Source: Pueribacillus theae
Lineage (GTDB): Bacteria > Bacillota > Bacilli > Bacillales > UBA6769
Assembly: GCF_003097615.1 (NCBI RefSeq)
Contig: NZ_QCZG01000038.1
Coordinates: 1 to 32,864, forward strand
Length of the DNA stretch: 32,864 bases
Reading direction: 5' to 3'
Shown here one piece after another: positions 6,217 to 13,618 of this stretch. The notes beneath the pieces were generated by a model that saw only the letters and a program-made list of their open reading frames with translations, ran no database searches and was not told where the DNA came from. The translations under genes were made by a program, and so were the position numbers. The first letter of the stretch is position 1, and each line of letters starts with the position of its first letter.

Positions 6217-7976
6217 AAGACTTGACGATTATTCTATTTGAACGCCAAGGATTGCTGCTCGACATTGCCTTTGTGCTGACCCGGACTCCCGGCTTTCGCT
6301 CATTGCTTTACCGTGAATCAAGCTTAAAAATGTCGATCGTCCATGCGTTTGTTTTTGGTTTATTTGGGATTGCGAGCACGATAACGGGCGTCGTGATTGG
6401 GAGTGATTTTGTCGTCATACGAGATTTTGTATGGACAGCAGAAGCTGATCAGCTTGTTGTCGGTTCCAGCCTTGTTGCCATCGTTATCGCGGGGTTGCTG
6501 GGAGGTCCTGTCGTTGGGCTTGGCGCTGGAATTATTGCCGGTGTCCATCTAATGTTCGTTGGCGGAATTGGCTGGCTTGCAAATGGCATCGTCAATCCGC
6601 TTACTGGCCTCTTGGCAGGGCTAACAGCACGTTTTTTTTCGCAAGAAAGGGTTATTTCCCCTTTGAAAGCATTATTTATCGGGGTGTTCCCCCCGGTATT
6701 GCAGATGCAGATCCTGCTTATTTTGCACCCTCAGGCGGATGAGATGGTTGCTCTCGTTGACACGGTCGGGCTGCCGCTCGTTTTGTCCAACAGCATTGCG
6801 ATTGCCATTTTCACAGCGATGATTGGCATCGTCCTAAGCGAACAGGAAAATGAGGCTGCTTTGGCAACAAAACAGGCGCTGACGATCGCCGAGGAAGCAC
6901 TGCCTTTTTTGAAAAAAGATAACCCGCGTGATATGGCGAGGGGCATTGCCGATTTGCTGTATGGGCGGTTGAAGCTGGCGGCTGTTTCGGTTACAAACGG
7001 AACAGAGGTGCTGGCACATAAAGGATTAGGGGCGGATCACCATCGGCCCGGAGATCAAATCATGACGTCTGTTTCACATCAGGCGATGCGTACAAAAGAA
7101 ATGAAGGTGGCTTATACAAAAACAGAGATTAATTGTGGACATGCCCGCTGTCCTCTTGAGGCTGCAATCATCATTCCAGTCATCGAAGCAAACGAGTCCA
7201 CTTGGCTCATCAAATTCTACTTTCGTAAAGCGCAGCATATCAGGCCGGTGGAGCTGATGCTTGCGCAAGGGCTGGGACAATTGATTTCAAACCAATTAAA
7301 TGTAATCGGAGCGGAAAAATTAAAAGCGCATATTCGGGATGCGGAGCTGAGGAACCTGCAAGCACAGATTAACCCACATTTCCTATTCAATACGCTTCAC
7401 TTAATTGCAACGTTATTTCGGGAAAATCCGGGTAAAGCCCGCCACATTACTGTGCAGCTAGCCAATTATATGCGGTTTAACCTTCGCCTCGTATCCAAAT
7501 CGCTTGTAAGAATGGAACAGGAATGTGAGCACGTGAAAGCTTATATCGAAATTATTCAAGCCCGTTTTTCAAACCGGCTGCATATCCAATTCGTAGAGCC
7601 TGAGGATATTCCGGACGTTTATATTCCGCCATCAACAATCCAGCCTATCGTTGAAAATTGCATTCAGCACGGGCTGCGGAACACAGCAAAAGACGGAAAA
7701 GTAGAAGTGATCATCCGAAAGGAAGACGGGCGTTTATCCATTCTTGTTCGGGATAATGGGTGCGGTTTTCCCGAGAATATTTTGAATGATATCCCTCATA
7801 AACCATTAACAGAGGACCAGAGTGAAGGGACAGGCTTATACAATGTCAATCAGCGGCTCATCAGCCTGCTCGGTGAATCGTCACGCATCCATATCCGCAA
7901 TTTGCCTTCGATAGGAAGTGAAGTATCCTTTCATATCCCATGCGATATTCCATTAGAAAGGAAGATGCTGTCATGA
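6213..7976 (+). CDS. lytS: LytS-type sensor histidine kinase
   Basis: A 587-residue kinase, near the length of B. subtilis LytS. Order: a 5TM receptor domain of the LytS/YhcK type (about residues 1-205, with GLLGGPVVGLGAGIIAG), a GAF-like domain (about 220-365) holding the cysteine cluster NCGHARCP, the His_kinase module LQAQINPHFLFNTLHLIATL with phospho-acceptor His389, and an HATPase (QPIVENCIQHGL; RDNGCGFPEN; GTGLYNV). Relatives BtsS and YpdA sense pyruvate and drive carboxylate permeases; LytS of B. subtilis controls a pyruvate facilitator. Location between two permease cassettes supports a similar job. Start GTG overlaps the permease stop, with AAGGAGAG upstream; the stop overlaps the response regulator ATG. 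Confidence 0.9.
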   Translation: MKDLTIILFERQGLLLDIAFVLTRTPGFRSLLYRESSLKMSIVHAFVFGLFGIASTITGVVIGSDFVVIRDFVWTAEADQLVVGSSLVAIVIAGLLGGPVVGLGAGIIAGVHLMFVGGIGWLANGIVNPLTGLLAGLTARFFSQERVISPLKALFIGVFPPVLQMQILLILHPQADEMVALVDTVGLPLVLSNSIAIAIFTAMIGIVLSEQENEAALATKQALTIAEEALPFLKKDNPRDMARGIADLLYGRLKLAAVSVTNGTEVLAHKGLGADHHRPGDQIMTSVSHQAMRTKEMKVAYTKTEINCGHARCPLEAAIIIPVIEANESTWLIKFYFRKAQHIRPVELMLAQGLGQLISNQLNVIGAEKLKAHIRDAELRNLQAQINPHFLFNTLHLIATLFRENPGKARHITVQLANYMRFNLRLVSKSLVRMEQECEHVKAYIEIIQARFSNRLHIQFVEPEDIPDVYIPPSTIQPIVENCIQHGLRNTAKDGKVEVIIRKEDGRLSILVRDNGCGFPENILNDIPHKPLTEDQSEGTGLYNVNQRLISLLGESSRIHIRNLPSIGSEVSFHIPCDIPLERKMLS

Positions 7977-8725
7977 AATCCATCCATGTAATAATTGCCG
8001 AAGATGAAGAAATGGCAAGAAAAGAATTAACCTACTTACTGGAAATGGAGGAAGATGTCATTCTTTGTCCAAGTGCCGAAACCGGTGAACAGCTAGTCGA
8101 GCTTTATACGGAACATGAGCCTGATGTTATTTTTCTCGATGTGCAAATGCCTGGGATGACCGGGGTGGAAGCGGCGAGAAGGATTACCGATCTCGCTTAT
8201 ATTCAGCCGCCGCTATTTATATTTACAACGGCATATGATGAGTACGCTGTCGATGCTTTTGAAATCGAAGCCATTGATTATTTATTAAAGCCTTACGATG
8301 AAGAGCGGTTTCTAAAAGCGATGAAAAGAGTGCGAAAGCGGCTAAAGCAGCTTGAGGACAATCATGTTAGTGAACAATCGAAACGTCCTGTTTCATCGAA
8401 ACTGCTTATTGACGATGGTGAGCGTACAATCGTTTTGCCGCCCGAATCCATTTATTATGCGGCACCGTTTAATCGAATGCTCGAAATCTACACGGAAAAT
8501 ACAGTGATAAAGAGCCGTATGTCGTTGCAGGAGTTAGAACAAAAGTTGAAAGGGCTTCCGTTCTTCCGGACACATCGAAGCTATTTAGTCAACCTTGATC
8601 ACGTCCAAGAAATTACACCTTGGTTCAACGGGACATGCAACGTCACGTTAAAAGATAAAAACAAGACAAAGCTGCCTGTTAGCCGTGCTGCAAGAAAAGT
8701 GCTTTTCAAATTATTTGAAGGTTAA
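7973..8725 (+). CDS. lytT: LytTR-family response regulator
   Basis: A 250-residue cytoplasmic regulator. The receiver domain (residues 1-120) has acidic residues Glu10, Asp11 and Glu12, phospho-acceptor Asp56 (VIFLDVQMPGMTG), Thr (FIFTTAYDEY) and Lys (YLLKPYDEERF). The C-terminal LytTR DNA-binding domain covers about 140-250 (SRMSLQELEQKL, FRTHRSYLVNLDHVQEI). An upstream in-frame ATG at 7940 lies inside the kinase; ATG 7973 is chosen because of the GGAAG ribosome site and the ATGA overlap with the kinase. LytTR proteins bind paired direct repeats of about 9 bp with a 21-bp period; such a repeat is found just after this gene at 8724-8755. Confidence 0.92.
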   Translation: MKSIHVIIAEDEEMARKELTYLLEMEEDVILCPSAETGEQLVELYTEHEPDVIFLDVQMPGMTGVEAARRITDLAYIQPPLFIFTTAYDEYAVDAFEIEAIDYLLKPYDEERFLKAMKRVRKRLKQLEDNHVSEQSKRPVSSKLLIDDGERTIVLPPESIYYAAPFNRMLEIYTENTVIKSRMSLQELEQKLKGLPFFRTHRSYLVNLDHVQEITPWFNGTCNVTLKDKNKTKLPVSRAARKVLFKLFEG

Positions 8726-8755
8726 CAATTCAAGTAAGGATTAAAACAATTCGAG
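8724..8755 (+). promoter_or_regulatory. candidate LytTR-type direct-repeat binding site
   Basis: AACAATTCAAG at 8724-8734 recurs as AACAATTCGAG at 8745-8755: ten of eleven bases match and the start-to-start distance is 21 bp. AgrA and other LytTR regulators recognise ACAGTT-like 9-mers with just this spacing. A TATACT at 8808-8813 could be a -10 with no good -35 (AACATC), as expected for an activated promoter. A second pair, AACGATTAT (8802) and AACGTTCCA (8822), has a 20-bp period. The target would be the 8918-10803 cassette. Confidence 0.5.
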
Positions 8756-8917
8756 CATTAAAATCAACCATTGGATCAAAATTTAACATCCGAATCTTCC
8801 GAACGATTATACTGACATCAAAACGTTCCAATCATTTAAAAAAGGAGAGTGGTAGCTGGAAATTGTGTCATCTAAGAAATCTCCTAACTTAAAAAAGGAA
8901 GAGGAGGGTGATTTGTA

Positions 8918-9271
8918 ATGGCAGTTGAAAGCGATTACACTAGAGAATATTATGCGGATAAAAAGATTGACTATGTCAAAGTGGAAAAAAGTGAACAGTT
9001 TAAAAAACTAATGAGCGACAGGAAAAAGTTCATTGTGCCCTACACGATCTTTTTCCTTGTGTTTTATTTTTTGCTTCCGATCTGCACATCCTACACAACG
9101 TTTCTAAACAAACCGGCAATTGGAGACATTTCATGGGTTTGGCTTTTTGCGTTTGCCCAGTTTGCTATGACGTTTATTTTGTGCACGATTTACGTGAAAA
9201 AGGCAAACACGTTTGACGAACAGGCAGATAAAATTATTGAAGATCAGCTACAAAAAGGAGGAAAAGTCTAA
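8918..9271 (+). CDS. DUF485 membrane protein, partner of symporter (cassette 2)
   Basis: A 117-residue DUF485-family membrane protein, paralogous to the one at 4400. A charged N-terminal tail of about 35 residues (YTREYYADKKIDYVKVEKSE) precedes two membrane segments: VPYTIFFLVFYFLLPICTSY and WVWLFAFAQFAMTFILCTIY. The N-tail is absent from the first copy. ATG 8918 follows GAGGAGGG. The stop overlaps the symporter ATG (TAATG), and AAAGGAGG lies just before. Function is as a companion of the permease, not yet defined biochemically as far as can be told from sequence. Confidence 0.9.
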   Translation: MAVESDYTREYYADKKIDYVKVEKSEQFKKLMSDRKKFIVPYTIFFLVFYFLLPICTSYTTFLNKPAIGDISWVWLFAFAQFAMTFILCTIYVKKANTFDEQADKIIEDQLQKGGKV

Positions 9272-10803
9272 TGGATATGACTGTCATCGTCCTTTTTCTT
9301 TTGATTGTTTTCTTAACGCTCGTCATTACGTATTATGCCGCAAAGCAAACCAAGACAACCGGCGACTTTTATACAGCGGGCGGGGGATTGACTGGCTGGC
9401 AAAATGGGATTGCGATCGCAGGCGACTATTTATCGGCAGCTTCTTTCCTTGGAATTGCCGGTGCGATCGCACTGAACGGATTCGATGGGTTCTTTTACAG
9501 TATCGGTTTCCTCATTGCATACCTCGTTGTTCTGTTTTTAGTTGCTGAACCATTAAGAAACCTAGGCAAATATACGCTTGCCGATATGATCAATTCACGG
9601 TTTGACTCCAAAAAGGTGAGGGGAGTAGCCGCATTAAGTACGATTACAATCGTTATCTTTTATATGATTGCGCAGCTCGTCGGCGCCGGAGCACTTATCC
9701 AGCTTTTGTTTAAAATTGATTACTGGATTGCTGTCTTGATTGTTGGTGTGATGATGACCATTTACGTATTGTTCGGGGGAATGATTGCAACAAGCTGGGT
9801 TCAAATCGTAAAAGCCGTTCTCTTGATGGCCGGCATGATCATTATTTCATTCCTTGTGCTGCTCAAATACAATTTTAATATTGGCACTATGTTCAGTGAA
9901 GTGAAAACAGCGACAAGCCACGGGGCGGATTATTTAAAACCGGGGCTCCAGTACACAAACCCTCTCGGCACGATTTCGCTCATGATTGCCCTTGTTCTCG
10001 GGACATCAGGGCTACCGCATATTCTCATGCGATTTTTTACCGTGAAAGATGCAAAAACGGCAAGAAGCTCCGTCGTTACGGCGACATGGACGATTGGAAT
10101 CTTTTATATTTTAACCCTTTTCCTCGGATTTGGAGCGGCTGCATTTGTCGGCGATAGCAAAATTATTGCCGCCAATCCTGGTGGAAACATGGCAGCACCA
10201 TTGTTGGCGGAAGCGCTTGGCGGCAATATTTTATTTGCGTTTATATCCGCTGTTGCGTTTGCGACCATACTAGCCGTCGTCGCGGGACTTGTATTGTCGG
10301 GTGCGTCAGCATTTGCCCATGATTTATACGGCCAAATTATTAAAAAAGGAAAAGCATCCGATCGCCAGCAAATGTTGGCAGCGCGCTACGCCGCTTTGGC
10401 TGTATCCATTTTTTCGATTATATTAGCGCTTTTTGCACAAACATTAAATGTGGCGTTTCTCGTTTCGCTCGCCTTCTGTATCGCGGCAAGTGCGAATTTG
10501 CCAGTTATCCTGTATACGGTTTATTGGAAACGATTCAATACAACAGGAGCCGTTACAGCCGTATTGTCAGGATTAATCTCGGCACTCGTTCTCGTATCGA
10601 TTAGCCCAAGCGTGTTCTCGCCGGTTGAAGGTGCCGCATTATTTGTCGGAAACCCGATTTTCCCATTTGAGAACCCTGCCATCATTTCGGTACCTTTAGG
10701 CTTCCTCGGAGGATACATTGGCACGATCTTATCAAAAGAAGTTGATCCTGTACGCTATGCTGAGGTTAATGTTAAGGCAAGTACCGGGTATAGAGAAGTA
10801 TAA
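9271..10803 (+). CDS. sodium:solute symporter, ActP/YwcA-like carboxylate permease (cassette 2)
   Basis: A 510-residue SSS transporter with the same landmarks as the first copy: YYAAKQTKTTGDFYTAGGGL, GIAIAGDYLSAASFLGIAG, FGGMIATSWVQIVKA and LGTSGLPHILMRFFTVKDA. It should import acetate or a related short carboxylate with Na+. It ends 97 bp before acsA, whose product activates acetate to acetyl-CoA, so uptake and activation may be co-transcribed. No terminator was seen in that gap. Divergence from the first copy is spread along the whole protein, which points to an old duplication or independent acquisition rather than a recent tandem copy. Confidence 0.92.
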   Translation: MDMTVIVLFLLIVFLTLVITYYAAKQTKTTGDFYTAGGGLTGWQNGIAIAGDYLSAASFLGIAGAIALNGFDGFFYSIGFLIAYLVVLFLVAEPLRNLGKYTLADMINSRFDSKKVRGVAALSTITIVIFYMIAQLVGAGALIQLLFKIDYWIAVLIVGVMMTIYVLFGGMIATSWVQIVKAVLLMAGMIIISFLVLLKYNFNIGTMFSEVKTATSHGADYLKPGLQYTNPLGTISLMIALVLGTSGLPHILMRFFTVKDAKTARSSVVTATWTIGIFYILTLFLGFGAAAFVGDSKIIAANPGGNMAAPLLAEALGGNILFAFISAVAFATILAVVAGLVLSGASAFAHDLYGQIIKKGKASDRQQMLAARYAALAVSIFSIILALFAQTLNVAFLVSLAFCIAASANLPVILYTVYWKRFNTTGAVTAVLSGLISALVLVSISPSVFSPVEGAALFVGNPIFPFENPAIISVPLGFLGGYIGTILSKEVDPVRYAEVNVKASTGYREV

Positions 10804-10900
10804 GCGCATTCGTTTCAGCAAGCTCCAACTTTGGGAAATTAGGCAGAACTTCAACTTCGTCTGATGTATAACGTAACAAAATTTACAGGGAGGAATTTAT

Positions 10901-12625
10901 GTGGGTAAGGCCATCGCTGAGAAGCAAAAACAACCGAATCTAGTAAACTATGATGAAGCATACGCCAACTTTTCTTGGGACGATGTAGAAAGAGAATTTT
11001 CTTGGCATGAGACTGGCAAAGTGAATATGGCCTATGAAGCAATTGACCGCCATGCCGAATCATGGAGAAAAAATAAAGTGGCGCTCTATTATAGCGACCA
11101 GAAACGCGAGGAGAAATATACGTTCCAGGAAATGAAATGTTTATCAAACCAATTCGGCAACGTGTTAAAAAATCTTGGTGTAAAAAAAGGGGAACGGGTC
11201 TTTCTGTTTATGCCCCGTTCTCCGGAAATCTATATTAGCCTCATGGGCATTTTGAAAATCGGCGCAATTGCCGGTCCGCTGTTTGAAGCATTCATGGAAC
11301 AAGCGGTCAGTGATCGATTGGAAAATAGTGAAGCATCAACGCTTGTGACGACACCTGATTTATTGCCACGCGTGCCATATAAACATTTGCCACTTTTAAA
11401 ACGAATCATTTTAGCGGGTGACGGGGAAATTCCCGAAGCAAATGAAGGCACCACTTTTTATAGCTACGAAGAAGAGATGAAAAAGGCATCCCGCCATCTT
11501 GACATAGAATGGATGGACAGGGAGGACGGAATGATTCTGCATTACACGTCAGGTTCTACAGGGAAACCAAAAGGTGTCCTGCACGTCCATAATGCGATGA
11601 TTCAGCATTACCAAACCGCAAAATGGGTGATGGATCTGCAAGAGGACGATGTGTTTTGGTGCACAGCGGATCCGGGCTGGGTCACAGGCACATCATATGG
11701 TATTTTCGGCCCGTGGCTGAATGGTGCGTCAAACGTTATTCGGGGAGGCCGCTTTACGCCGGAAGACTGGTATTCTACGATTGAAAAGTATGGTGTGACC
11801 GTTTGGCTTAGCGCACCAACTGCGTTTAGAAGGTTGATGGCTGTTGGTGAAGAAGCGGTGAAGAAATATGATTTAAGCTCTTTGCGTCATATATTGAGCG
11901 TCGGCGAGCCGTTAAATGCAGAAGTCGTGCATTGGGGCAGAAAAGTATATGGACTCGACATTCACGATCATTGGTGGATGACAGAAACAGGCGGCATTCT
12001 TATATCCAACTATCGTTCCATGCCAATCAAGCCTGGCTCGATGGGCAAACCGTTTCCGGGAATCGAAGTTGCAATTTTAGATGAGGAAGGCAATGAAGTT
12101 CCCCGCGGATCCATGGGAAAGCTTTGCATTAAAGCCGGATGGCCGTCCATGATGCGCGCCATTTGGAAAAACGAGAAGAAGATGCAGGAGTATTTCGCCA
12201 TACCCGGCTGGTATATTTCCGGAGACCTCGCGACGATGGACGAAGACGGATATGTCTGGTTCCAAGGGCGGGATGATGATGTGATCATGACGTCAGGGGA
12301 ACGGGTTGGGCCATTTGAAGTGGAAAGCAAGCTCGTTGAACATCCAGCTGTTGCGGAAGCAGCGGTCATTGGGAAGCCTGATCCGGTCCGTGGTGAAATT
12401 ATTAAAGCATACGTTGCACTTCGCGACGGCTTTACGAAGAGTGAAAAATTAGAAGAAGAACTTCGGCAGTTCGTCAAAGAAGGGCTTGCTGCACATGCGG
12501 CTCCAAGAGAAATCGAAATTCGCGACTTCCTGCCAAAGACAAGAAGCGGAAAAATTATGAGGCGTGTCCTAAAAGCTTGGGAGCTTGGACTGGATGCCGG
12601 CGATTTATCGACGATGGAGGAGTGA
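10901..12625 (+). CDS. acsA: acetyl-CoA synthetase (acetate-CoA ligase)
   Basis: A 574-residue adenylate-forming enzyme that converts acetate, ATP and CoA to acetyl-CoA, AMP and pyrophosphate. The P-loop YTSGSTGKPKG is at residues 215-225, WWMTETGG is the substrate/ATP motif, GDLATMDEDGYVWFQGRDDD is the hinge region, and PKTRSGKIMRRVL carries catalytic Lys551, the residue controlled by acetylation (AcuA/AcuC) in B. subtilis AcsA, which has nearly the same length. GTG at 10901 is preceded by GGGAGGAA; the ATG at 10899 is out of frame. No classic cre site was found in the 97-bp leader. It converges with the toxin gene, with only 11 bp between the ends. Confidence 0.95.
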   Translation: MGKAIAEKQKQPNLVNYDEAYANFSWDDVEREFSWHETGKVNMAYEAIDRHAESWRKNKVALYYSDQKREEKYTFQEMKCLSNQFGNVLKNLGVKKGERVFLFMPRSPEIYISLMGILKIGAIAGPLFEAFMEQAVSDRLENSEASTLVTTPDLLPRVPYKHLPLLKRIILAGDGEIPEANEGTTFYSYEEEMKKASRHLDIEWMDREDGMILHYTSGSTGKPKGVLHVHNAMIQHYQTAKWVMDLQEDDVFWCTADPGWVTGTSYGIFGPWLNGASNVIRGGRFTPEDWYSTIEKYGVTVWLSAPTAFRRLMAVGEEAVKKYDLSSLRHILSVGEPLNAEVVHWGRKVYGLDIHDHWWMTETGGILISNYRSMPIKPGSMGKPFPGIEVAILDEEGNEVPRGSMGKLCIKAGWPSMMRAIWKNEKKMQEYFAIPGWYISGDLATMDEDGYVWFQGRDDDVIMTSGERVGPFEVESKLVEHPAVAEAAVIGKPDPVRGEIIKAYVALRDGFTKSEKLEEELRQFVKEGLAAHAAPREIEIRDFLPKTRSGKIMRRVLKAWELGLDAGDLSTMEE

Positions 12626-12636
12626 AGGGAAGAGAT

Positions 12637-12930
12637 TCAATTCATGTAACGCTTTAAATCTTCATAGAAAGTTTCACGGGTACCGGCTAAAACAACAACG
12701 ATGATTTCTCCGTTTTCTTTTTCCTCTATAATATAGGCGATTTCGTAATTGGTTCCATTATAGTAGAAATCATAACAGTAAATACCGGCTAAGTCCCCTG
12801 TTTTCAATTGTCCTGCATAGGGGTTTAGCCGGATTTTCTGAATCGCATCAAAAAACTTCTTTTTCAATGCTCTATCCTTCAACTTTTTGAAATATTTTTT
12901 GGCGGGATTTAAATAAGCGATTGGAGGCAT
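12637..12930 (-). CDS. RelE/ParE-superfamily toxin
   Basis: A 97-residue protein with the RelE fold pattern: NPAKKYFKKLKDRALKKKF at the start, LNPYAGQLKTGDLAGIYCYDF in the middle, and a C-terminal VVVLAGTRETFYEDLKRY, the usual position of the catalytic Arg/Tyr face in RelE-type mRNA interferases. ATG 12930 is 6 nt after the antitoxin stop; the ribosome site GGAG overlaps that stop (GGAGTGATGGGTTATG), so translation is coupled. The fold supports toxin; whether it cleaves mRNA (RelE) or poisons gyrase (ParE) cannot be decided here. The absence of a terminator towards the convergent acsA may allow antisense transcription. Confidence 0.82.
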   Translation of the reverse strand: MPPIAYLNPAKKYFKKLKDRALKKKFFDAIQKIRLNPYAGQLKTGDLAGIYCYDFYYNGTNYEIAYIIEEKENGEIIVVVLAGTRETFYEDLKRYMN

Positions 12931-12936
12931 AACCCA

Positions 12937-13329
12937 TCACTCCTTTACATCGCCGAAGAGGAGTTCTGTGTTATCATCGTCATTTTCAATCGTTTTCTTA
13001 GCAATTTCTTTAGCTTCTTCAACCAATCGCTCAACAGCTGGACGAATCTGTTGTTTCCTTTTTTGAAATTCCGACAACAATGTTTCACCTTCATAGCCTT
13101 CCCGAATCAGCTCTTCTAATATTTCAGTGGAAAAATCAACAGCTTGCGGCAGCGGCTTTAAAACAATTTCGTTCCCCCTAAGCTCGCACACTACTTCACT
13201 TCCGATTCCAAGGGTATCGTAAAAAGATTTTGGTATTGTAATTTGACGCTTTTCAGAGACACGAATATGCTTAGCCTTACGAGAATCTTGCATTTTAAGT
13301 TTCCCCGTTTCGTAAAGTGTATTAACCAT
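12937..13329 (-). CDS. AbrB/SpoVT-type antitoxin
   Basis: A 130-residue protein. The N-terminal swapped-hairpin DNA-binding domain (about residues 18-62) reads KHIRVSEKRQITIPKSFYDT followed by LGIGSEVVCELRGNEIVLKP, as in AbrB, SpoVT and MazE. The acidic C-terminal half (IREGYEGETLLSEF, then EEAKEIAKKTIENDDDNTEL) probably wraps the toxin. ATG 13329 follows GGAGGGA. It precedes the toxin in the same transcript, the normal order for type II modules. AbrB-class antitoxins usually pair with MazF or Doc; pairing with a RelE-fold toxin is a less common combination but is known in Bacillaceae. Autoregulation is likely through the 9-bp inverted repeat upstream. Confidence 0.85.
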   Translation of the reverse strand: MVNTLYETGKLKMQDSRKAKHIRVSEKRQITIPKSFYDTLGIGSEVVCELRGNEIVLKPLPQAVDFSTEILEELIREGYEGETLLSEFQKRKQQIRPAVERLVEEAKEIAKKTIENDDDNTELLFGDVKE

Positions 13330-13353
13330 AGTTTATTCCCTCCTTTAGCAAAG

Positions 13354-13410
13354 TTTACAAATTTCTTTGTTTCTTTGTTTTAATTTTATCACATTTATAG
13401 TATTTGTAAA
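13354..13410 (-). promoter_or_regulatory. toxin-antitoxin promoter within a 9-bp inverted repeat
   Basis: On the minus strand, TTTACA (13405-13410), a 16-bp spacer and TAAAAT (13383-13388) form a promoter. TTTACAAAT at 13354-13362 and its exact complement ATTTGTAAA at 13402-13410 bracket it. The outer arm covers the -35 and the inner arm lies in the leader, fitting a looping or two-site autorepression by the antitoxin. Confidence 0.6.
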
Positions 13411-13424
13411 TTTTCACCGGCGAA

Positions 13425-13480
13425 TAAAAAAAGCAGCCAACCTCTCTCTATGTTTGAGGGATAGGATGGTTGCTTTCTAT
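13425..13480 (-). terminator. terminator of the SWIM-SNF2 operon
   Basis: On the minus strand, AAAGCAACC (ending 13470s) can pair imperfectly with GGTTGGCTGCTTT, followed by a run of seven T. It starts directly after the 41-codon gene at 13482. The stem has a GGC bulge, so the assignment is probable rather than certain. Confidence 0.55.
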
Positions 13481-13481
13481 T

Positions 13482-13607
13482 TCACTGCACTTTTTTCTGA
13501 ATCAGCTCATACAAACGCTGCCACGGCTCAGTCATGTGGGAAAGCTTTTCTTTTTGTTGGCTTTTTTCCTTTTTGCGTGTCTGCTTTCTTCTTGCTTGTT
13601 TTCCCAC
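13482..13607 (-). CDS. 41-residue basic protein coupled to the SNF2 gene
   Basis: GTG at 13607 to TGA at 13482 encodes 41 residues: a very basic N-terminal half (MGKQARRKQTRKKEK...) and a C-terminal half SHMTEPWQRLYELIQKKVQ that could form an amphipathic helix. Its ribosome site AGGAGGA (13614-13620) overlaps the SNF2 stop codon TAG (13619-13621), so it is almost certainly translated from the SNF2 mRNA. A terminator follows at once. The basic half suggests nucleic-acid binding or a ribosomal/nucleoid role, and the operon suggests a partner of the SNF2 ATPase. No family is recognised. The strong site and correct spacing make it a convincing gene despite its size. Confidence 0.72.
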   Translation of the reverse strand: MGKQARRKQTRKKEKSQQKEKLSHMTEPWQRLYELIQKKVQ

Positions 13608-13618
13608 TACATCTCCTC

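Noticed and set aside
9213-9548. 111-codon frame overlapping the DUF485 and symporter genes of cassette 2
   Set aside because: Arises from a +1 reading of both genes; the TAATG overlap and AAAGGAGG support the annotated frames instead.
12010-12477. 155-codon minus-strand frame inside acsA
   Set aside because: Overlaps the conserved C-terminal region of acsA and has a serine/threonine-rich shadow composition.
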